Source: Alcanivorax sp. | Lineage (GTDB): Bacteria > Pseudomonadota > Gammaproteobacteria > Pseudomonadales > Alcanivoracaceae | Direction of reading: 5' to 3' | NCBI GenBank assembly: GCA_017794945.1 | Contig: CP051239.1 | Location: 2,098,692 to 2,162,691, forward strand | Length of the DNA: 64,000 nt | Part shown: positions 22,460 to 35,576 of the stretch, in pieces | How positions within the stretch are numbered: position 1 is the stretch's first letter | How the letters are laid out: every line of letters starts with the position of its first letter | Notes under the pieces: model-generated | Databases searched by the model: none | Seen by the model: the letters and a program-made list of their open reading frames with translations, nothing else | What the model was told of the DNA's origin: nothing | Translations under genes and position numbers: made by a program

Positions 22460-22489
22460 GGCTGGCAGCTTAAGGGCTGCCAGCCTTTT
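22460..22489 (+). terminator. Attenuator hairpin between rplL and rpoB
   Basis: GGCTGGCAGC (22460-22469) pairs with GCTGCCAGCC (22476-22485), followed by TTTTG. A 10-bp stem with only four T should terminate partially. It is the counterpart of the E. coli rplL-rpoB attenuator that lowers polymerase subunit synthesis relative to L7/L12. Confidence 0.75.
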
Positions 22490-22561
22490 GTCGTTTCTGT
22501 ATGAAGGGTTTCGTACAGAAGTATCACCCAGGGGTGATAGGTCAACAGCCGAGGAACGCAG

Positions 22562-25500
22562 ATGGCATACTCATTCACTGAGAAAAAGCGGATCCGCAAA
22601 GATTTCGGCAAGCTTCCAAAGGTCATGGAGGTTCCGTACCTTCTGGCCATACAGCTCGATTCTTACCGCAAGTTCCTGCAACACGACAAAAGCGCCGATG
22701 AGCGCTTTGAAGAAGGCCTGGAAGCGGCCTTCCGGTCCGTATTCCCGATATCAAGCTACTCCGGGAACGCGGCACTCGAGTATGCCGGCTATGAGTTCGG
22801 CAAACCCGTTTTCGATGTCAAGGAATGCATCATTCGTGGCACCACCTATGCCGCGCCTTTGCGCGTGCGCATCCGGTTGGTGATCTACGACAAAGAGTCC
22901 AATGGCGCCATCAAGGACATCCGTGAGCAGCAGGTCTACATGGGTGAAATTCCCCTGATGACCGAAAACGGTACCTTCGTGATCAACGGTACCGAGCGGG
23001 TCATCGTGTCCCAGCTGCACCGTTCTCCCGGCGTGTTCTTTGACCACGACAAGGGCAAGACGCACTCCTCCGGGAAGCTGCTGTATTCCGCCCGAGTGAT
23101 TCCCTACCGTGGTTCCTGGCTGGACTTCGAGTTCGACCCCAAGGACATGGTGTACGTGCGTATCGACCGCCGCCGCAAGTTGCCGGCGACGATCCTGCTG
23201 CGCGCGCTGGGTTACACCTCCGATGAAATTCTCGACATCTTCTTCGAGACCAATGAGATTCTGGTCGAAGACGGTGTCTATCGTTTGCGCCTGGTGCCCG
23301 AGCGTCTGCGTGGTGAAACCGCGACGTTCGATATCCTGGCCGGCGATGAAGTGGTGGTGGAACGTGGCCGCCGGGTAACCGCGCGCCACATTCGCCAGCT
23401 TGAAAAAGCCAATATCGAGTACTTGGAAATTCCCGCCGAGTATCTCCAGGGCCGTTACCTCGCCAAGTCCATCATCGACGAGGAAACCGGCGAGGTGTTG
23501 CTGGAATGCAATACCGAGCTGGGCGCCGACGCGCTGGAGAAACTGGAGAAGAGCGGCATTAAGCGGTTCGAGACGTTGTACACCAACGATCTGGACAACG
23601 GGCCGTTCATGTCCGACACCCTGCGTGCCGACCCCACCCGCAGCCCTCTGGAGGCGCTGGTGGAGATCTATCGCATGATGCGCCCCGGCGAGCCGCCCAC
23701 CAAGGAAGCGGCGGAGAACCTGTTCCGCAACCTGTTCTTCACCGACGAGCGTTACGACCTCTCCGGCGTGGGCCGGATGAAGTTCAACCGCCGTCTGGGC
23801 CGCGAAGACGTCACCGGCCCGGGTATCGTTTACGACGGTCGCTACTTCAGCAACCGCACCGACGACGAAGGCAAGCAGTACTACGAGCAGCTCGGCGGCG
23901 AGACCTCCGACATCATCGACGTACTGAAGACGCTGGTGGACATCCGCAACGGCAACGGCGTGACCGATGACATCGATCACCTGGGCAACCGTCGTATCCG
24001 TTCCGTCGGCGAGATGGCCGAGAACCAGTTCCGCGTGGGTCTGGTCCGCGTCGAGCGCGCCGTGAAAGAGCGCCTGAGCCTGGCCGAGTCCGAGGGCCTG
24101 ATGCCCCAGGACCTGATCAACGCCAAGCCGGTGGCGGCCGCGGTGAAGGAGTTCTTCGGCTCCTCCCAGCTGTCCCAGTTCATGGACCAGAACAACCCGC
24201 TGTCCGAGATCACGCACAAGCGTCGTGTCTCCGCGTTGGGCCCGGGCGGCCTGACCCGTGAGCGTGCCGGCTTCGAAGTGCGGGACGTTCACCCGACTCA
24301 CTATGGCCGGGTATGTCCGATCGAGACGCCGGAAGGTCCGAACATCGGCCTGATCAACTCCCTGGCCAGCTATGCGCGCACCAACGAGTACGGCTTCCTG
24401 GAGTCCCCCTACCGCAAGGTGGTCGACGGCAAGGTGACCGACGAGATCGAGTATCTCTCCGCCATCGAGGAAGCCGAGTGCGTGATCGCGCAGGTGGACG
24501 CCAAGATGACCGACGACGGTGGCTTCGTTGAAGACTTCGTCACCGTGCGTCACCGCTACGAATTCACCGTCATGGAGCGGGACACCATTACCCATATGGA
24601 CGTCTCCCCCCGTCAGGTGGTGTCCGTGGCCGCGTCCCTGATTCCGTTCCTGGAGCACGATGACGCCAACCGCGCCTTGATGGGTTCCAACATGCAGCGT
24701 CAGGCGGTGCCCACCCTGCGCGCCGAGAAGCCCCTGGTGGGCACCGGCATGGAGCGTCACGTGGCCCGGGATTCCGGTGTCTGCGTGGTGGCCCAGCGTG
24801 GCGGCGTGGTGAACAAGGTGGATGCCTCCCGGATCATCGTCAAAGTGAACGACGATGAAGTGGTGGAAGGCGAAGCCGGTGTGGATATCTACAACCTCAC
24901 CAAGTACACCCGCTCCAACCAGAACACCTGCATCAACCAGCGTCCGCTGGTGAAAGTGGGTGACCGGGTCTCCGCCCGCGACATCATGGCCGACGGTCCG
25001 TCCGTGGACATGGGCGAACTGGCCCTGGGCCAGAACATGCGCGTCGCGTTCATGCCCTGGAACGGTTACAACTTCGAGGATTCCATCCTCATTTCCGAGC
25101 GTGTGGTGAAAGAGGATCGCTTTACCTCCATCCACATTCAGGAGCTGACCGCCATCGCCCGGGACACCAAGCTGGGTGCCGAGGAAATTACCGCCGACAT
25201 CCCCAACGTGGGCGAGGCGGCGCTGGGCAAGCTGGACGAGTCCGGCATTGTCTACATCGGTGCGGAAGTGGAAGCCGGCGACATTCTGGTGGGCAAGGTC
25301 ACGCCGAAAGGCGAGACCCAGCTGACCCCGGAAGAGAAGCTGCTGCGCGCGATCTTCGGCGAGAAGGCGTCCGACGTGAAGGACACCTCCCTGCGCGTCT
25401 CTTCCGGCGTGAAAGGCACGGTGATCGACGTTCAGGTCTTCACCCGTGACGGCGTCGAAAAAGACGAGCGCGCCAAGCAGATCGAGCAGGACGCGCTGGA

Positions 25501-26704
25501 CAAGTTCCGCAAGGACCTGAAGGACGAGTACCGCATTCTCGAGCGCGACAGCCTGGACCGTCTGCGCACCGTGATGGTGGGCAAGAAGGTCAACGGCGGC
25601 GCCGGTCTCAAGCGCGGCACCGAACTGACCGACGCCATCCTGGACGATCTGGACGCGGCCCAGTGGTTCGAACTGCGCCCCGCCGACGACGATGTGGCCG
25701 AGCAGCTCGAGCGTACTCATCAGTACCTGGAGCAGCATAAGAAGGAACAGGACGAGCGCTACAAGGACAAGCAGTCCAAAATCTCCGGCGGCGACGACCT
25801 GTCCCACGGCGTGCTCAAGGTGGTCAAGGTCTACCTGGCGATCAAGCGTCGCATCCAGCCCGGTGACAAGATGGCCGGCCGTCACGGTAACAAAGGTGTG
25901 ATCTCCGTGATCATGCCCGAGGAGGACATGCCGTACGACGAGCATGGCGTGCCGGTGGACGTGGTGCTCAACCCGCTGGGTGTACCGTCGCGAATGAACG
26001 TGGGGCAGATTCTCGAGACCCACCTCGGCTGGGCGGCCAAAGGCCTGGGCGAGCGCATCGGCGAGATGCTGGATCAGGAGAAGAAAGCCACCGAGGTGCG
26101 CGACTTCCTGGACCAGATCTACAACCAGACCGGCGCCGGCGGTACCGACGAGGAGCTGGGCAGCTTCAGCGAAGCCGACATCATGGAGCTGGCCGAGAAC
26201 CTGCGGGCCGGCGTGCCCATGGCCACCGCGGTATTCGATGGTGCCAAGGAGTTCGAGATCAAGGCGCTGCTGGAGCTGGCCGGTTACGACCGCTCCGGTC
26301 AGATCCAGCTCTGGGACGGCCGCAGCGGCGAACCGTTCGACCGCAAGGTGACTGTCGGCTACATGTACATGCTGAAGCTGAACCACCTCGTGGACGACAA
26401 GATGCACGCCCGCTCCACCGGTTCGTACAGCCTGGTGACCCAGCAGCCGCTGGGTGGTAAGGCGCAGTTCGGTGGTCAGCGCTTCGGTGAGATGGAAGTC
26501 TGGGCGTTGGAGGCGTATGGCGCCGCCTACACCCTGCAGGAAATGCTCACCGTGAAGTCCGACGACGTAAATGGCCGTACCCGCATTTACAAGAACATCG
26601 TCGACGGCGACCACCGGATGGATCCGGGCATGCCGGAATCCTTCAACGTACTGCTGAAGGAAATCCGGTCTCTCGGTATCAATATCGAGCTGGAAAACGA
26701 CTGA
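22562..26704 (+). CDS. rpoB: DNA-directed RNA polymerase subunit beta
   Basis: The 1380-residue beta subunit is complete. The rifampicin-resistance region (about residues 533-559, [20 protein letters not shown] then [16 protein letters not shown]) has the wild-type sequence. The active-site loop [11 protein letters not shown] and the C-terminal switch region ([21 protein letters not shown]) are intact. It is about 40 residues longer than the E. coli protein; I could not locate a single insertion. The gene contains no TTA, CTA or TCA codons over at least 1287 consecutive codons, a sign of strong codon bias. ATG 22562 follows a GAGGA. Confidence 0.98.
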   Translation: MAYSFTEKKRIRKDFGKLPKVMEVPYLLAIQLDSYRKFLQHDKSADERFEEGLEAAFRSVFPISSYSGNAALEYAGYEFGKPVFDVKECIIRGTTYAAPLRVRIRLVIYDKESNGAIKDIREQQVYMGEIPLMTENGTFVINGTERVIVSQLHRSPGVFFDHDKGKTHSSGKLLYSARVIPYRGSWLDFEFDPKDMVYVRIDRRRKLPATILLRALGYTSDEILDIFFETNEILVEDGVYRLRLVPERLRGETATFDILAGDEVVVERGRRVTARHIRQLEKANIEYLEIPAEYLQGRYLAKSIIDEETGEVLLECNTELGADALEKLEKSGIKRFETLYTNDLDNGPFMSDTLRADPTRSPLEALVEIYRMMRPGEPPTKEAAENLFRNLFFTDERYDLSGVGRMKFNRRLGREDVTGPGIVYDGRYFSNRTDDEGKQYYEQLGGETSDIIDVLKTLVDIRNGNGVTDDIDHLGNRRIRSVGEMAENQFRVGLVRVERAVKERLSLAESEGLMPQDLINAKPVAAAVKEFFGSSQLSQFMDQNNPLSEITHKRRVSALGPGGLTRERAGFEVRDVHPTHYGRVCPIETPEGPNIGLINSLASYARTNEYGFLESPYRKVVDGKVTDEIEYLSAIEEAECVIAQVDAKMTDDGGFVEDFVTVRHRYEFTVMERDTITHMDVSPRQVVSVAASLIPFLEHDDANRALMGSNMQRQAVPTLRAEKPLVGTGMERHVARDSGVCVVAQRGGVVNKVDASRIIVKVNDDEVVEGEAGVDIYNLTKYTRSNQNTCINQRPLVKVGDRVSARDIMADGPSVDMGELALGQNMRVAFMPWNGYNFEDSILISERVVKEDRFTSIHIQELTAIARDTKLGAEEITADIPNVGEAALGKLDESGIVYIGAEVEAGDILVGKVTPKGETQLTPEEKLLRAIFGEKASDVKDTSLRVSSGVKGTVIDVQVFTRDGVEKDERAKQIEQDALDKFRKDLKDEYRILERDSLDRLRTVMVGKKVNGGAGLKRGTELTDAILDDLDAAQWFELRPADDDVAEQLERTHQYLEQHKKEQDERYKDKQSKISGGDDLSHGVLKVVKVYLAIKRRIQPGDKMAGRHGNKGVISVIMPEEDMPYDEHGVPVDVVLNPLGVPSRMNVGQILETHLGWAAKGLGERIGEMLDQEKKATEVRDFLDQIYNQTGAGGTDEELGSFSEADIMELAENLRAGVPMATAVFDGAKEFEIKALLELAGYDRSGQIQLWDGRSGEPFDRKVTVGYMYMLKLNHLVDDKMHARSTGSYSLVTQQPLGGKAQFGGQRFGEMEVWALEAYGAAYTLQEMLTVKSDDVNGRTRIYKNIVDGDHRMDPGMPESFNVLLKEIRSLGINIELEND

Positions 26705-26712
26705 GTGCGTGA

Positions 26713-26756
26713 CGCCGCCTTCGGGCGGCGCGCCACCCGGGCGGCGATGCCGCCCG
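26713..26756 (+). other. Twin GC hairpins in the rpoB-rpoC gap
   Basis: CGCCGCC-TTCG-GGCGGCG (26713-26730) is a stem closed by a stable UUCG tetraloop. CGGGCGGC-GAT-GCCGCCCG (26738-26756) is a second. The arms of one can also pair with the other. No T-run follows, so they are not terminators. Confidence 0.6.
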
Positions 26757-26808
26757 ACCCGGATTTAGGAAAGAATCGCGAGCGAAAGCTCCATACGGAG
26801 GACTGGCC

Positions 26809-29800
26809 TTGAAAGACTTGCTGAATCTGCTCAAAAGTCAGGGACAAGTCACGGAATTCGACAAACTGAAGATCGGTCTGGCGCCGCCGGACCTGATCCG
26901 TTCCTGGTCTTTTGGCGAAGTGAAAAAGCCGGAGACCATCAACTACCGTACGTTCAAGCCGGAGCGTGATGGCCTGTTCTGCGCGCGTATTTTCGGTCCC
27001 ATCAAGGACTACGAATGCCTGTGCGGTAAATACAAGCGGCTCAAGCACCGGGGCGTGATCTGCGAGAAGTGTGGCGTTGAAGTCACTCTCTCCAAGGTCC
27101 GCCGTGAGCGCATGGGCCATATCGAGCTGGCCAGCCCGGTGGCGCACATCTGGTTCCTCAAGTCGCTGCCCTCGCGCATCGGCCTGATGCTGGACATGAC
27201 CCTGCGCGACATCGAGCGGGTGCTGTACTTTGAGTCCTTCGTGGTGACCGAGCCGGGTATGACTACTCTGGAGCGCGGTCAGCTGCTGACCGACGAAGAG
27301 TACTTCGACGCGCTCGAACAGTTCGGTGATGAGTTCGAAGCCAAGATGGGCGCCGAGGCGGTCCAGCAACTGCTGCTGGAGCTCGATCTGCAGGAAGAGA
27401 TCAACACACTGCGCGAGGACATCGAGGCGACCAACTCCGACACCAAGCTGAAGAAGCTGTCCAAGCGTCTCAAGCTGATGGAAGGTTTCCACGCGTCCGG
27501 CAACGCGCCGGAGTGGATGATCATGACGGTGCTGCCGGTGCTGCCGCCGGACCTGCGTCCGCTGGTGCCCCTGGACGGCGGCCGCTTCGCGACCTCCGAT
27601 CTGAACGATCTGTACCGCCGGGTGATCAACCGGAACAACCGCCTCAAGCGGCTGCTCGACCTGAACGCCCCGGACATCATCGTGCGCAACGAAAAGCGCA
27701 TGTTACAGGAGTCCGTGGACGCGCTGCTGGACAACGGCCGCCGTGGTCGCGCCATCACCGGCTCCAACAAGCGCCCGCTGAAGTCCCTGGCCGATATGAT
27801 CAAGGGTAAGCAGGGCCGCTTCCGTCAGAACCTGCTCGGTAAGCGGGTCGACTACTCCGGTCGTTCCGTGATCGTGGTGGGCCCGACCCTGAAGCTGCAC
27901 GAAACCGGTCTGCCGAAGAAGATGGCGCTGGAACTGTTCAAGCCGTTCATCTTCGCCAAGCTGGAAGCGCGTGGCCTGGCCACCACTATCAAGGCGGCCA
28001 AGAAGATGGTCGAGCGCGAGACCGCCGAGGTGTGGGACATCCTCGCCGAGGTGATCCGCGAGCACCCGGTGATGCTGAACCGGGCGCCGACGCTGCACCG
28101 TCTGGGCATCCAGGCGTTCGAGCCGGTACTGATTGAAGGTAAGGCGATTCAGCTGCACCCGCTGGTGTGCGCGGCGTTCAACGCCGACTTCGATGGTGAC
28201 CAGATGGCGGTGCACGTGCCGCTGACCCTGGAAGCCCAGCTCGAAGCCCGTGCGCTGATGATGTCCACCAACAACATCCTCTCACCCGCCAGCGGCGAGC
28301 CGATCATCGTACCCACCCAGGACGTGGTTCTGGGGCTGTACTACATCAGCCGTGAGAAGGTGAACGTCAAAGGCGAAGGCCGTGTGTTCGCGGACATCGC
28401 CGAGGTACTGCGTGCCCTGGGCACGCGGGAAGTGGCGCTGCACGCGCGGGTCAAGGTGCGCATCCACGAAGTGATCAGGGACCAGGAAGGTCGCATCGAG
28501 GAAGCCTCCCGTCTGGTGGAGACCACCCCGGGCCGCTGTAAGATCTGGGACATCGTGCCCGAAGGCATCGGCTTCGACATGGTCAACCAGAACATGACCA
28601 AGAAGGCGATCTCCAAGTTGCTGAACACCTGCTATCGGATTCTCGGTACCAAGGAAACCTGCATCTTCGCCGACCAGATCATGTACATGGGCTTCCGCGA
28701 AGCGACGCTCTCCGGCTCTTCCATCGGCGTCGAGGACATGGTGATCCCGGACGCCAAGGTGAAGCTGATCGCCGCCGCCGAGGAAGAAGTGCGCGAGATC
28801 GAGGAGCAATTCGCTTCCGGTCTGGTGACCCGTGGTGAGCGCTATAACAAGGTGGTCGACATCTGGGCGCGCACCAACGACCAGATCGCCAAGGCGATGA
28901 TGGACAACCTGAACAAGGAAATCGTCGTTAACCGTGACGGTGAAGACGAGACCCAGGCGTCCTTCAATTCCATCTACATGATGGCCGACTCCGGCGCCCG
29001 GGGCTCCCCGGCGCAGATCCGTCAGCTGGCCGGCATGCGGGGCCTGATGGCCAAGCCGGACGGCTCGATCATCGAGACGCCCATCACCAGTAACTTCCGT
29101 GAGGGTTTGAACGTACTTCAGTACTTCATCTCCACCCACGGTGCCCGTAAGGGTCTCGCGGACACGGCACTGAAAACCGCCAACTCCGGTTACCTGACCC
29201 GCCGTTTGGTGGACGTGGCCCAGGATCTGGTGGTCACCGAGGAAGACTGTGGCACCGAGGAAGGCCTGCTGATGACGCCGCTGATCGAAGGCGGCGACAT
29301 CGTCGAGCCCCTGCGTGAGCGGGTGCTGGGCCGGACCGTGGCCCGCGACCTGGTGCGCCCGGGGACCGACGAGGTGGTCTTCACCGCCGGCACGGTTCTG
29401 GACGAGGTCTGGGTCGAGAAGCTCGAGGCGATGGGTATCGACGAGATGATCGTCCGGTCCCCGATCACCTGTAAGACCAAGTGGGGCATGTGCTCCCGCT
29501 GTTACGGCCGGGATCTGGCCCGCGGTCACCGGGTCAACATCGGTGAGGCGGTCGGCGTGATCGCCGCCCAGTCCATTGGTGAGCCGGGTACCCAGCTGAC
29601 CATGCGGACCTTCCACATCGGTGGCGCGGCGAGCCGGGCTTCCGCGGTGTCCAGCATTCAGGTCAAGCACGGCGGCAGGATCCGCTTCCACAACGCCAAG
29701 CACGTGCAGCACAAGGACGGTTTGGTGATCGTGTCCCGCTCCGCGGAGCTGGCGGTGGTGGACGACCTGGGTCGTGAGCGCGAGCGCTACAAAATGCCCT

Positions 29801-31008
29801 ACGGCGCCATGGTCACCGTGGGCGAGGACGACCAGGCCGAAGCCGGCCAGGTGGTCGCCACCTGGGACCCGCACACCCACCCGATTATCGCCGAGGTGGA
29901 AGGTAAGGTTCAGTTCGGGGACATGGAAGAAGGTATTTCGGTGAACTACCAGACCGATGAGCTCACCGGTCTGACCAACATCGAAGTGCTCTCCACCCAG
30001 GACCGGCCCTCCGCGGGTAAGGACCTGCGTCCGGTGGTTCGCGTGGTGGATGCCAAGGGTAACCCCGTGGCACTGCCCAACACCGACGCGCCGGCGGCGT
30101 ACTTCCTGCCCGGTGGCGCGCTGTCCGGTCTCAAGAACGGCGCCAAGATCGGCATGGGTGACGTGATCGCGCGGATTCCGCAGGAATCCTCCAAGACCCG
30201 TGACATCACCGGTGGTCTGCCCCGCGTGGCCGACCTGTTCGAGGCGCGTAACCCGAAAGAGGCCGCGATCCTCGCCGAGAAGAGCGGTGTCGTTTCCTTC
30301 GGTAAGGAAACCAAAGGCAAGGTGCGCCTGGTGATCACCCCGGATGACGGCGGCACGCCGTACGAAGAGCTGATCCACAAATGGCGTCTGCTCAACGTGT
30401 TCGAAGGCGAGCACGTCGAGAAGGGTGAAGTGGTCTCCGACGGGCCGCTCAACCCCCACGACATCCTGCGTCTGATGGGTGAAGTGGAACTGGCGCGCTA
30501 TATCGTCAACGAGGTGCAGGAGGTTTACCGCCTGCAGGGTGTGAAGATCAACGACAAGCACATCGAGACGATCATCCGCCAGATGCTGCGCAAGGTGGAA
30601 ATCACCGAGCTGGGCGATTCCTCCTTCATCAAGGGCGAGCAGATCGAATACGCCCGTCTGATGGAAGAGAACGAGCGCCTCAACGGGGACGACAAGATGC
30701 CGGCACGCGGCTCGCGCCTGCTGCTGGGTATCACCAAGGCGTCCCTGGCCACCGAATCGTTCATCTCCGCGGCTTCCTTCCAGGAAACCACCCGGGTGTT
30801 GACCGAAGCAGCGGTGACCGGCAAGGAAGACGACCTGCGCGGTCTGAAGGAAAACGTGGTGGTGGGTCGTCTGATCCCCGCCGGTACCGGCTACGCCTAC
30901 CATATGGAACGGCGCCGCCAGCGCGAGGAAGCGCACGGCGACGGACCGACCATGGACGAGGTGGAAGCCGCGCTTTCCGAAGCACTCAGCTCCTCCGACG
31001 AGGAGTAG
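26809..31008 (+). CDS. rpoC: DNA-directed RNA polymerase subunit beta'
   Basis: The 1399-residue beta' subunit keeps E. coli numbering at key sites: zinc cysteines C70, C72, C85 and C88 (CLCGKYK and CEKCG) and the magnesium triad D460, D462, D464 in [10 protein letters not shown] second cysteine cluster is near [11 protein letters not shown]. The start is TTG 26809, seven bases after CGGAGGA. The first residues [11 protein letters not shown] match the family exactly, so TTG is real. With RpoB, RpoA and omega it forms the core enzyme. Confidence 0.98.
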   Translation: MKDLLNLLKSQGQVTEFDKLKIGLAPPDLIRSWSFGEVKKPETINYRTFKPERDGLFCARIFGPIKDYECLCGKYKRLKHRGVICEKCGVEVTLSKVRRERMGHIELASPVAHIWFLKSLPSRIGLMLDMTLRDIERVLYFESFVVTEPGMTTLERGQLLTDEEYFDALEQFGDEFEAKMGAEAVQQLLLELDLQEEINTLREDIEATNSDTKLKKLSKRLKLMEGFHASGNAPEWMIMTVLPVLPPDLRPLVPLDGGRFATSDLNDLYRRVINRNNRLKRLLDLNAPDIIVRNEKRMLQESVDALLDNGRRGRAITGSNKRPLKSLADMIKGKQGRFRQNLLGKRVDYSGRSVIVVGPTLKLHETGLPKKMALELFKPFIFAKLEARGLATTIKAAKKMVERETAEVWDILAEVIREHPVMLNRAPTLHRLGIQAFEPVLIEGKAIQLHPLVCAAFNADFDGDQMAVHVPLTLEAQLEARALMMSTNNILSPASGEPIIVPTQDVVLGLYYISREKVNVKGEGRVFADIAEVLRALGTREVALHARVKVRIHEVIRDQEGRIEEASRLVETTPGRCKIWDIVPEGIGFDMVNQNMTKKAISKLLNTCYRILGTKETCIFADQIMYMGFREATLSGSSIGVEDMVIPDAKVKLIAAAEEEVREIEEQFASGLVTRGERYNKVVDIWARTNDQIAKAMMDNLNKEIVVNRDGEDETQASFNSIYMMADSGARGSPAQIRQLAGMRGLMAKPDGSIIETPITSNFREGLNVLQYFISTHGARKGLADTALKTANSGYLTRRLVDVAQDLVVTEEDCGTEEGLLMTPLIEGGDIVEPLRERVLGRTVARDLVRPGTDEVVFTAGTVLDEVWVEKLEAMGIDEMIVRSPITCKTKWGMCSRCYGRDLARGHRVNIGEAVGVIAAQSIGEPGTQLTMRTFHIGGAASRASAVSSIQVKHGGRIRFHNAKHVQHKDGLVIVSRSAELAVVDDLGRERERYKMPYGAMVTVGEDDQAEAGQVVATWDPHTHPIIAEVEGKVQFGDMEEGISVNYQTDELTGLTNIEVLSTQDRPSAGKDLRPVVRVVDAKGNPVALPNTDAPAAYFLPGGALSGLKNGAKIGMGDVIARIPQESSKTRDITGGLPRVADLFEARNPKEAAILAEKSGVVSFGKETKGKVRLVITPDDGGTPYEELIHKWRLLNVFEGEHVEKGEVVSDGPLNPHDILRLMGEVELARYIVNEVQEVYRLQGVKINDKHIETIIRQMLRKVEITELGDSSFIKGEQIEYARLMEENERLNGDDKMPARGSRLLLGITKASLATESFISAASFQETTRVLTEAAVTGKEDDLRGLKENVVVGRLIPAGTGYAYHMERRRQREEAHGDGPTMDEVEAALSEALSSSDEE

Positions 31009-31014
31009 TCGACT

Positions 31015-31043
31015 CCGGGGGCGTCTTGACTTGACGCCCCCGG
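31015..31043 (+). other. Hairpin behind rpoC holding the next -35 element
   Basis: CCGGGGGCGTC (31015-31025) pairs perfectly with GACGCCCCCGG (31033-31043), 11 bp. The seven-base loop TTGACTT carries the -35 of the rpsL promoter. No T-run follows, so it may be a weak terminator or an mRNA-stabilising end for rpoBC. Confidence 0.7.
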
Positions 31044-31054
31044 GTCCCTAGAAT
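31026..31054 (+). promoter_or_regulatory. Promoter of the str operon (rpsL)
   Basis: TTGACT (31026-31031) and TAGAAT (31049-31054) are separated by 17 bases. A GC-rich start region follows. The promoter lies 104 bases before rpsL and separates the str operon from rpoBC. Confidence 0.8.
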
Positions 31055-31157
31055 CCGTCGCCCCTGTCTATAGCCCGGAAAAGGCCGTGGACGGATCAAA
31101 GGGTGGCGAAACGAAGCGAAGTTCGTCACAGAACTGTAAGCGTGGAGCAGTAGTTTC

Positions 31158-31532
31158 ATGGCAACTGTAAACCAGCTTGTGCGCAACCCGCGCAAGAGGA
31201 AGGTTGAAAAAAGCGACTCGGTCGCCCTGCAGGGCTGCCCGCAGCGTCGCGGTGTTTGCACCCGGGTGTACACCACTACCCCGAAAAAGCCGAACTCCGC
31301 GTTGCGTAAAGTGTGCCGTGTGCGCCTGACCAATGGTTATGAAGTGTCTTCCTACATTCCCGGGGAAGGTCATAACCTGCAGGAGCACTCCGTGGTGCTG
31401 ATCCGTGGCGGTCGTGTAAAAGACCTGCCCGGCGTGCGCTACCACACCGTGCGTGGCACGCTGGACACCGCGGGTGTTCAGGACCGCAAGCAGCGCCGTT
31501 CCAAGTACGGTGCCAAGCGGCCGAAGAAGTAA
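31158..31532 (+). CDS. rpsL: 30S ribosomal protein S12
   Basis: The 124-residue protein matches E. coli length and carries [14 protein letters not shown] and [17 protein letters not shown]. The lysines whose mutation gives streptomycin resistance (43 and 88 in E. coli) are the wild-type lysines. S12 sits at the decoding centre and controls accuracy. It is the first gene of rpsL-rpsG-fusA-tuf. Confidence 0.97.
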   Translation: MATVNQLVRNPRKRKVEKSDSVALQGCPQRRGVCTRVYTTTPKKPNSALRKVCRVRLTNGYEVSSYIPGEGHNLQEHSVVLIRGGRVKDLPGVRYHTVRGTLDTAGVQDRKQRRSKYGAKRPKK

Positions 31533-31654
31533 ATCGAACCCCTTTTCTGACGGTCGGGCCGGTTGGTCCGATGGGATGAGTAAGGCCGGGCTCCGTCCCG
31601 GGTAACCCTGAAGCTTTCCCCGCCCCGGCGGGGTGAAAACGAGGAACACATCCG
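31533..31654 (+). promoter_or_regulatory. rpsL-rpsG intercistronic region, possible S7 operator
   Basis: A 122-base gap is unusually long within a ribosomal operon. It holds at least one stem, CCCCGCC-CC-GGCGGGG (about 31618-31633), just before the rpsG start. In E. coli S7 binds this intercistronic region to repress itself. Whether the fold matches cannot be judged by eye. Confidence 0.4.
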
Positions 31655-32125
31655 ATGCCTAGAAGACGCGTCGTAGCCAAGCGCGAGATCCTGCCGGATC
31701 CGAAGTTCGGGAGCCAGTTGCTGGCCAAGTTCATGAACCATGTGATGGTCGATGGCAAGAAGTCCGTGGCCGAGCACATCGTTTATGGCGCCCTGGACAT
31801 TGTTGCGGATCGCAAGAACGGCGAGCCCCTGGAACTGTTCGAGAAAGCGCTCGACAACATTCGTCCGATGGTGGAAGTGAAAAGCCGTCGGGTCGGTGGC
31901 GCCACCTATCAGGTGCCGGTCGAAGTGCGTCCCAGTCGTCGTACCGCCCTGGCCATGCGCTGGCTGGTGGATTCCGCGCGTAAGCGTGGTGAGAAAAGCA
32001 TGGCCCAGCGTCTCGCCGGTGAAGTGGCGGACGCCGCTGAAGGCAAGGGCGCGGCCATGAAGAAGCGTGAAGACGTGCACCGCATGGCCGAGGCCAACAA
32101 GGCCTTCTCCCACTTCCGCTTCTAA
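31655..32125 (+). CDS. rpsG: 30S ribosomal protein S7
   Basis: The 156-residue protein begins [20 protein letters not shown], the family N-terminus. It keeps the [19 protein letters not shown] beta-hairpin that contacts the exit site. S7 nucleates assembly of the 30S head and is the autoregulator of the E. coli str operon. ATG 31655 lies behind AACGAGG. Confidence 0.97.
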   Translation: MPRRRVVAKREILPDPKFGSQLLAKFMNHVMVDGKKSVAEHIVYGALDIVADRKNGEPLELFEKALDNIRPMVEVKSRRVGGATYQVPVEVRPSRRTALAMRWLVDSARKRGEKSMAQRLAGEVADAAEGKGAAMKKREDVHRMAEANKAFSHFRF

Positions 32126-32145
32126 GCAAGAAGGTAGGATGAGTA

Positions 32146-32176
32146 AACCGGCCTGCTCAAGTTCAGGCCGGTTTTT
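32146..32176 (+). terminator. Terminator-like hairpin between rpsG and fusA
   Basis: AACCGGCCTG (32146-32155) pairs perfectly with CAGGCCGGTT (32164-32173) around CTCAAGTT, followed by TTT in a T-rich GTTTTTG stretch. It should act as an attenuator inside the str operon, 32 bases before fusA. Confidence 0.7.
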
Positions 32177-32207
32177 GTATTGGATTCAGTGAATCGAGGT
32201 TAGCAGC

Positions 32208-34307
32208 GTGGCACGTAAGACTCCTCTCAACCGCTATCGCAACATTGGTATCTGCGCCCACGTGGACGCGGGCAAGACTACCACCACCGAGCGCGTCCTC
32301 TTTTACACCGGTGTGTCTCACAAAATCGGTGAGGTGCACGACGGTGCCGCGGTCATGGACTGGATGGAGCAGGAGCAGGAGCGTGGTATTACCATTACCT
32401 CCGCTGCCACCACTACCTTCTGGCAGGGCATGGACCAGCAGTACGACCAGCACCGGATCAACATCATTGATACTCCGGGGCACGTGGATTTCACCATTGA
32501 GGTGGAGCGTTCCCTGCGTGTGCTCGATGGTGCCGTGGTGGTGTTCTGTGGTACCTCCGGCGTGGAGCCGCAGTCCGAGACCGTATGGCGCCAGGCTAAT
32601 AAATACGAAGTGCCCCGCGTGGTGTTCGTCAACAAGATGGACCGCGCCGGCGCCAACTTCGAGCGCGTGGTCGAGCAGATCCGCAAGCGTCTGGGTGCCA
32701 AGGTGGTTCCCATTCAGCTGAACATCGGTTCCGAAGATAACTTCAAGGGCGTGGTCGACCTGATCCGCATGAAGGCGATCTACTGGAACGAAGACGACAT
32801 GGGCATGACCTACGAGCAGAAGGACATCCCCGAAGAGCTCCAGGCCCGCTGTGACGAACTGCGTGAGCAGATGGTCGAGTCCGCCGCCGAGGCCTCCGAA
32901 GAACTGATGGAGACCTATCTCGAGAACGGTGAGCTGACCAACGAACAGATCAAAGCCGGTCTGCGTCAGCAGGTCATCGCCAACGAGATCGTTCTGGCTC
33001 TGTGCGGCTCCGCCTTCAAGAACAAGGGCGTGCAGGCGCTGCTGGACGCGGTCATCGAATATCTGCCGGCGCCGGATGAGGTGAAGGCGATCCAGGGTGT
33101 ACTGGAAGACGGTGAAACCGTTGAAGCCCGTAAGTCCAGCGATGACGAGCCGTTCTCCGCTCTGGCGTTCAAGATCGCCACCGACCCGTTCGTGGGCTCG
33201 CTGACCTTCATCCGCGTTTACTCCGGCGTGCTTAACTCCGGCGACAGCGTGATGAACTCCGTTCGCGACAAGAAAGAGCGCGTGGGCCGCCTGCTGCAGA
33301 TGCACTCCAACTCCCGCGAGGAGATCAAGGAAGTGCGCGCCGGCGACATCGCCGCCTGTGTGGGTCTCAAGGACGTCACCACCGGTGACACCCTCTGTGA
33401 CCTGAACAAGGTGATCATCCTTGAGCGTATGGAATTCCCGGATCCGGTGATTTCCGTGGCGGTGGAGCCGAAGTCCAAGGCCGACCAGGAGAAGATGGGC
33501 ATGGCGCTGGGTCGTCTGGCACAGGAGGATCCGTCCTTCCGTGTGAAGACCGACGAAGAGTCCGGCCAGACCATCATTTCCGGCATGGGCGAGCTGCACC
33601 TGGACATTCTTGTCGACCGCATGAAGCGGGAGTTCAAGGTGGAAGCGAACATCGGCGCGCCGCAGGTGGCTTACCGCGAAACCTTCACCAAGCCGGTGGA
33701 TGTGGAAGGTAAGTTCGTCAAGCAGTCCGGTGGTCGTGGTCAGTACGGCCACGTTAAGATCAAGTTCGAGCCCATCGATCGTGATGCGGAGTTCGAGTTT
33801 GAAGAGCAGATTCACGGCGGTGTGGTTCCGAAAGAGTACTTCGGTGCTGTTCAGAAAGGTATCGATGAGCAGCTGAAGTCCGGTGTACTGGCCGGCTACC
33901 CGGTGCTTGGCGTGAAAGCGATTCTCTACGATGGTTCCTACCACGAGGTGGATTCCAACGAGAACGCCTTCCGCATGGCCGGTGGCCTGGCGGTGAAGAA
34001 CGCCGCGAAAGAGGGTGGCGCCGTTCTGCTCGAACCGATCATGAAGGTTGAAGCGGTGACTCCCGAGGAGTACATGGGCGACGTGATGGGTGACCTGAGC
34101 CGTCGTCGTGGCACCGTGCAGGGCATGGAAGACACGCTGTCCGGCAAGGTGATTCGTGCCGAGGTGCCGCTCTCCGAGATGTTTGGTTACGCGACCGATC
34201 TGCGTTCCATGTCTCAGGGTCGTGCCAGCTACTCCATGGAGTTCCTGAAGTACTCCGAGGCACCGCGCAATATCGCTGATGACGTCATCAGCGGTAAGAA
34301 ATCTTAA
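32208..34307 (+). CDS. fusA: Elongation factor G
   Basis: This 699-residue translocase has the P-loop [21 protein letters not shown] switch II and NKMDR guanine motif in domain I. Domains II-V follow, with GYPVLGVKA near the C-terminus. It drives tRNA-mRNA translocation and, with RRF, ribosome recycling. GTG 32208 has GAGG 11 bases upstream. The whole gene lacks TTA, CTA and TCA codons. It lies downstream of an attenuator hairpin. Confidence 0.98.
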   Translation: MARKTPLNRYRNIGICAHVDAGKTTTTERVLFYTGVSHKIGEVHDGAAVMDWMEQEQERGITITSAATTTFWQGMDQQYDQHRINIIDTPGHVDFTIEVERSLRVLDGAVVVFCGTSGVEPQSETVWRQANKYEVPRVVFVNKMDRAGANFERVVEQIRKRLGAKVVPIQLNIGSEDNFKGVVDLIRMKAIYWNEDDMGMTYEQKDIPEELQARCDELREQMVESAAEASEELMETYLENGELTNEQIKAGLRQQVIANEIVLALCGSAFKNKGVQALLDAVIEYLPAPDEVKAIQGVLEDGETVEARKSSDDEPFSALAFKIATDPFVGSLTFIRVYSGVLNSGDSVMNSVRDKKERVGRLLQMHSNSREEIKEVRAGDIAACVGLKDVTTGDTLCDLNKVIILERMEFPDPVISVAVEPKSKADQEKMGMALGRLAQEDPSFRVKTDEESGQTIISGMGELHLDILVDRMKREFKVEANIGAPQVAYRETFTKPVDVEGKFVKQSGGRGQYGHVKIKFEPIDRDAEFEFEEQIHGGVVPKEYFGAVQKGIDEQLKSGVLAGYPVLGVKAILYDGSYHEVDSNENAFRMAGGLAVKNAAKEGGAVLLEPIMKVEAVTPEEYMGDVMGDLSRRRGTVQGMEDTLSGKVIRAEVPLSEMFGYATDLRSMSQGRASYSMEFLKYSEAPRNIADDVISGKKS

Positions 34308-34339
34308 ATTTACGGATAATTTGTTAAGGGTATTGAGCC

Positions 34340-35533
<1,194 letters not shown>

Positions 35534-35547
35534 AGGGTAAATAAAAA

Positions 35548-35576
35548 GGCCGGGGCCCTTGCCCTGGCCTTTTTTT
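35548..35576 (+). terminator. Rho-independent terminator of the str operon
   Basis: AGGCCGGGGC and GCCCTGGCCT pair with one mismatch around a CCTT loop, followed by seven T. The loop and 3' arm also contain the -35 element of the next promoter. Confidence 0.9.

Noticed and set aside
22751..26614. Open frame of 1287 codons on the minus strand across rpoB
   Set aside because: It is codon-aligned with rpoB and arises because rpoB avoids TTA, CTA and TCA. The translation is a low-complexity His/Leu/Val/Gly-rich string with no domain or ribosome site.
28282..30936. Open frame of 884 codons on the minus strand across rpoC
   Set aside because: Same cause as in rpoB; no independent start, promoter or similarity to a known protein.
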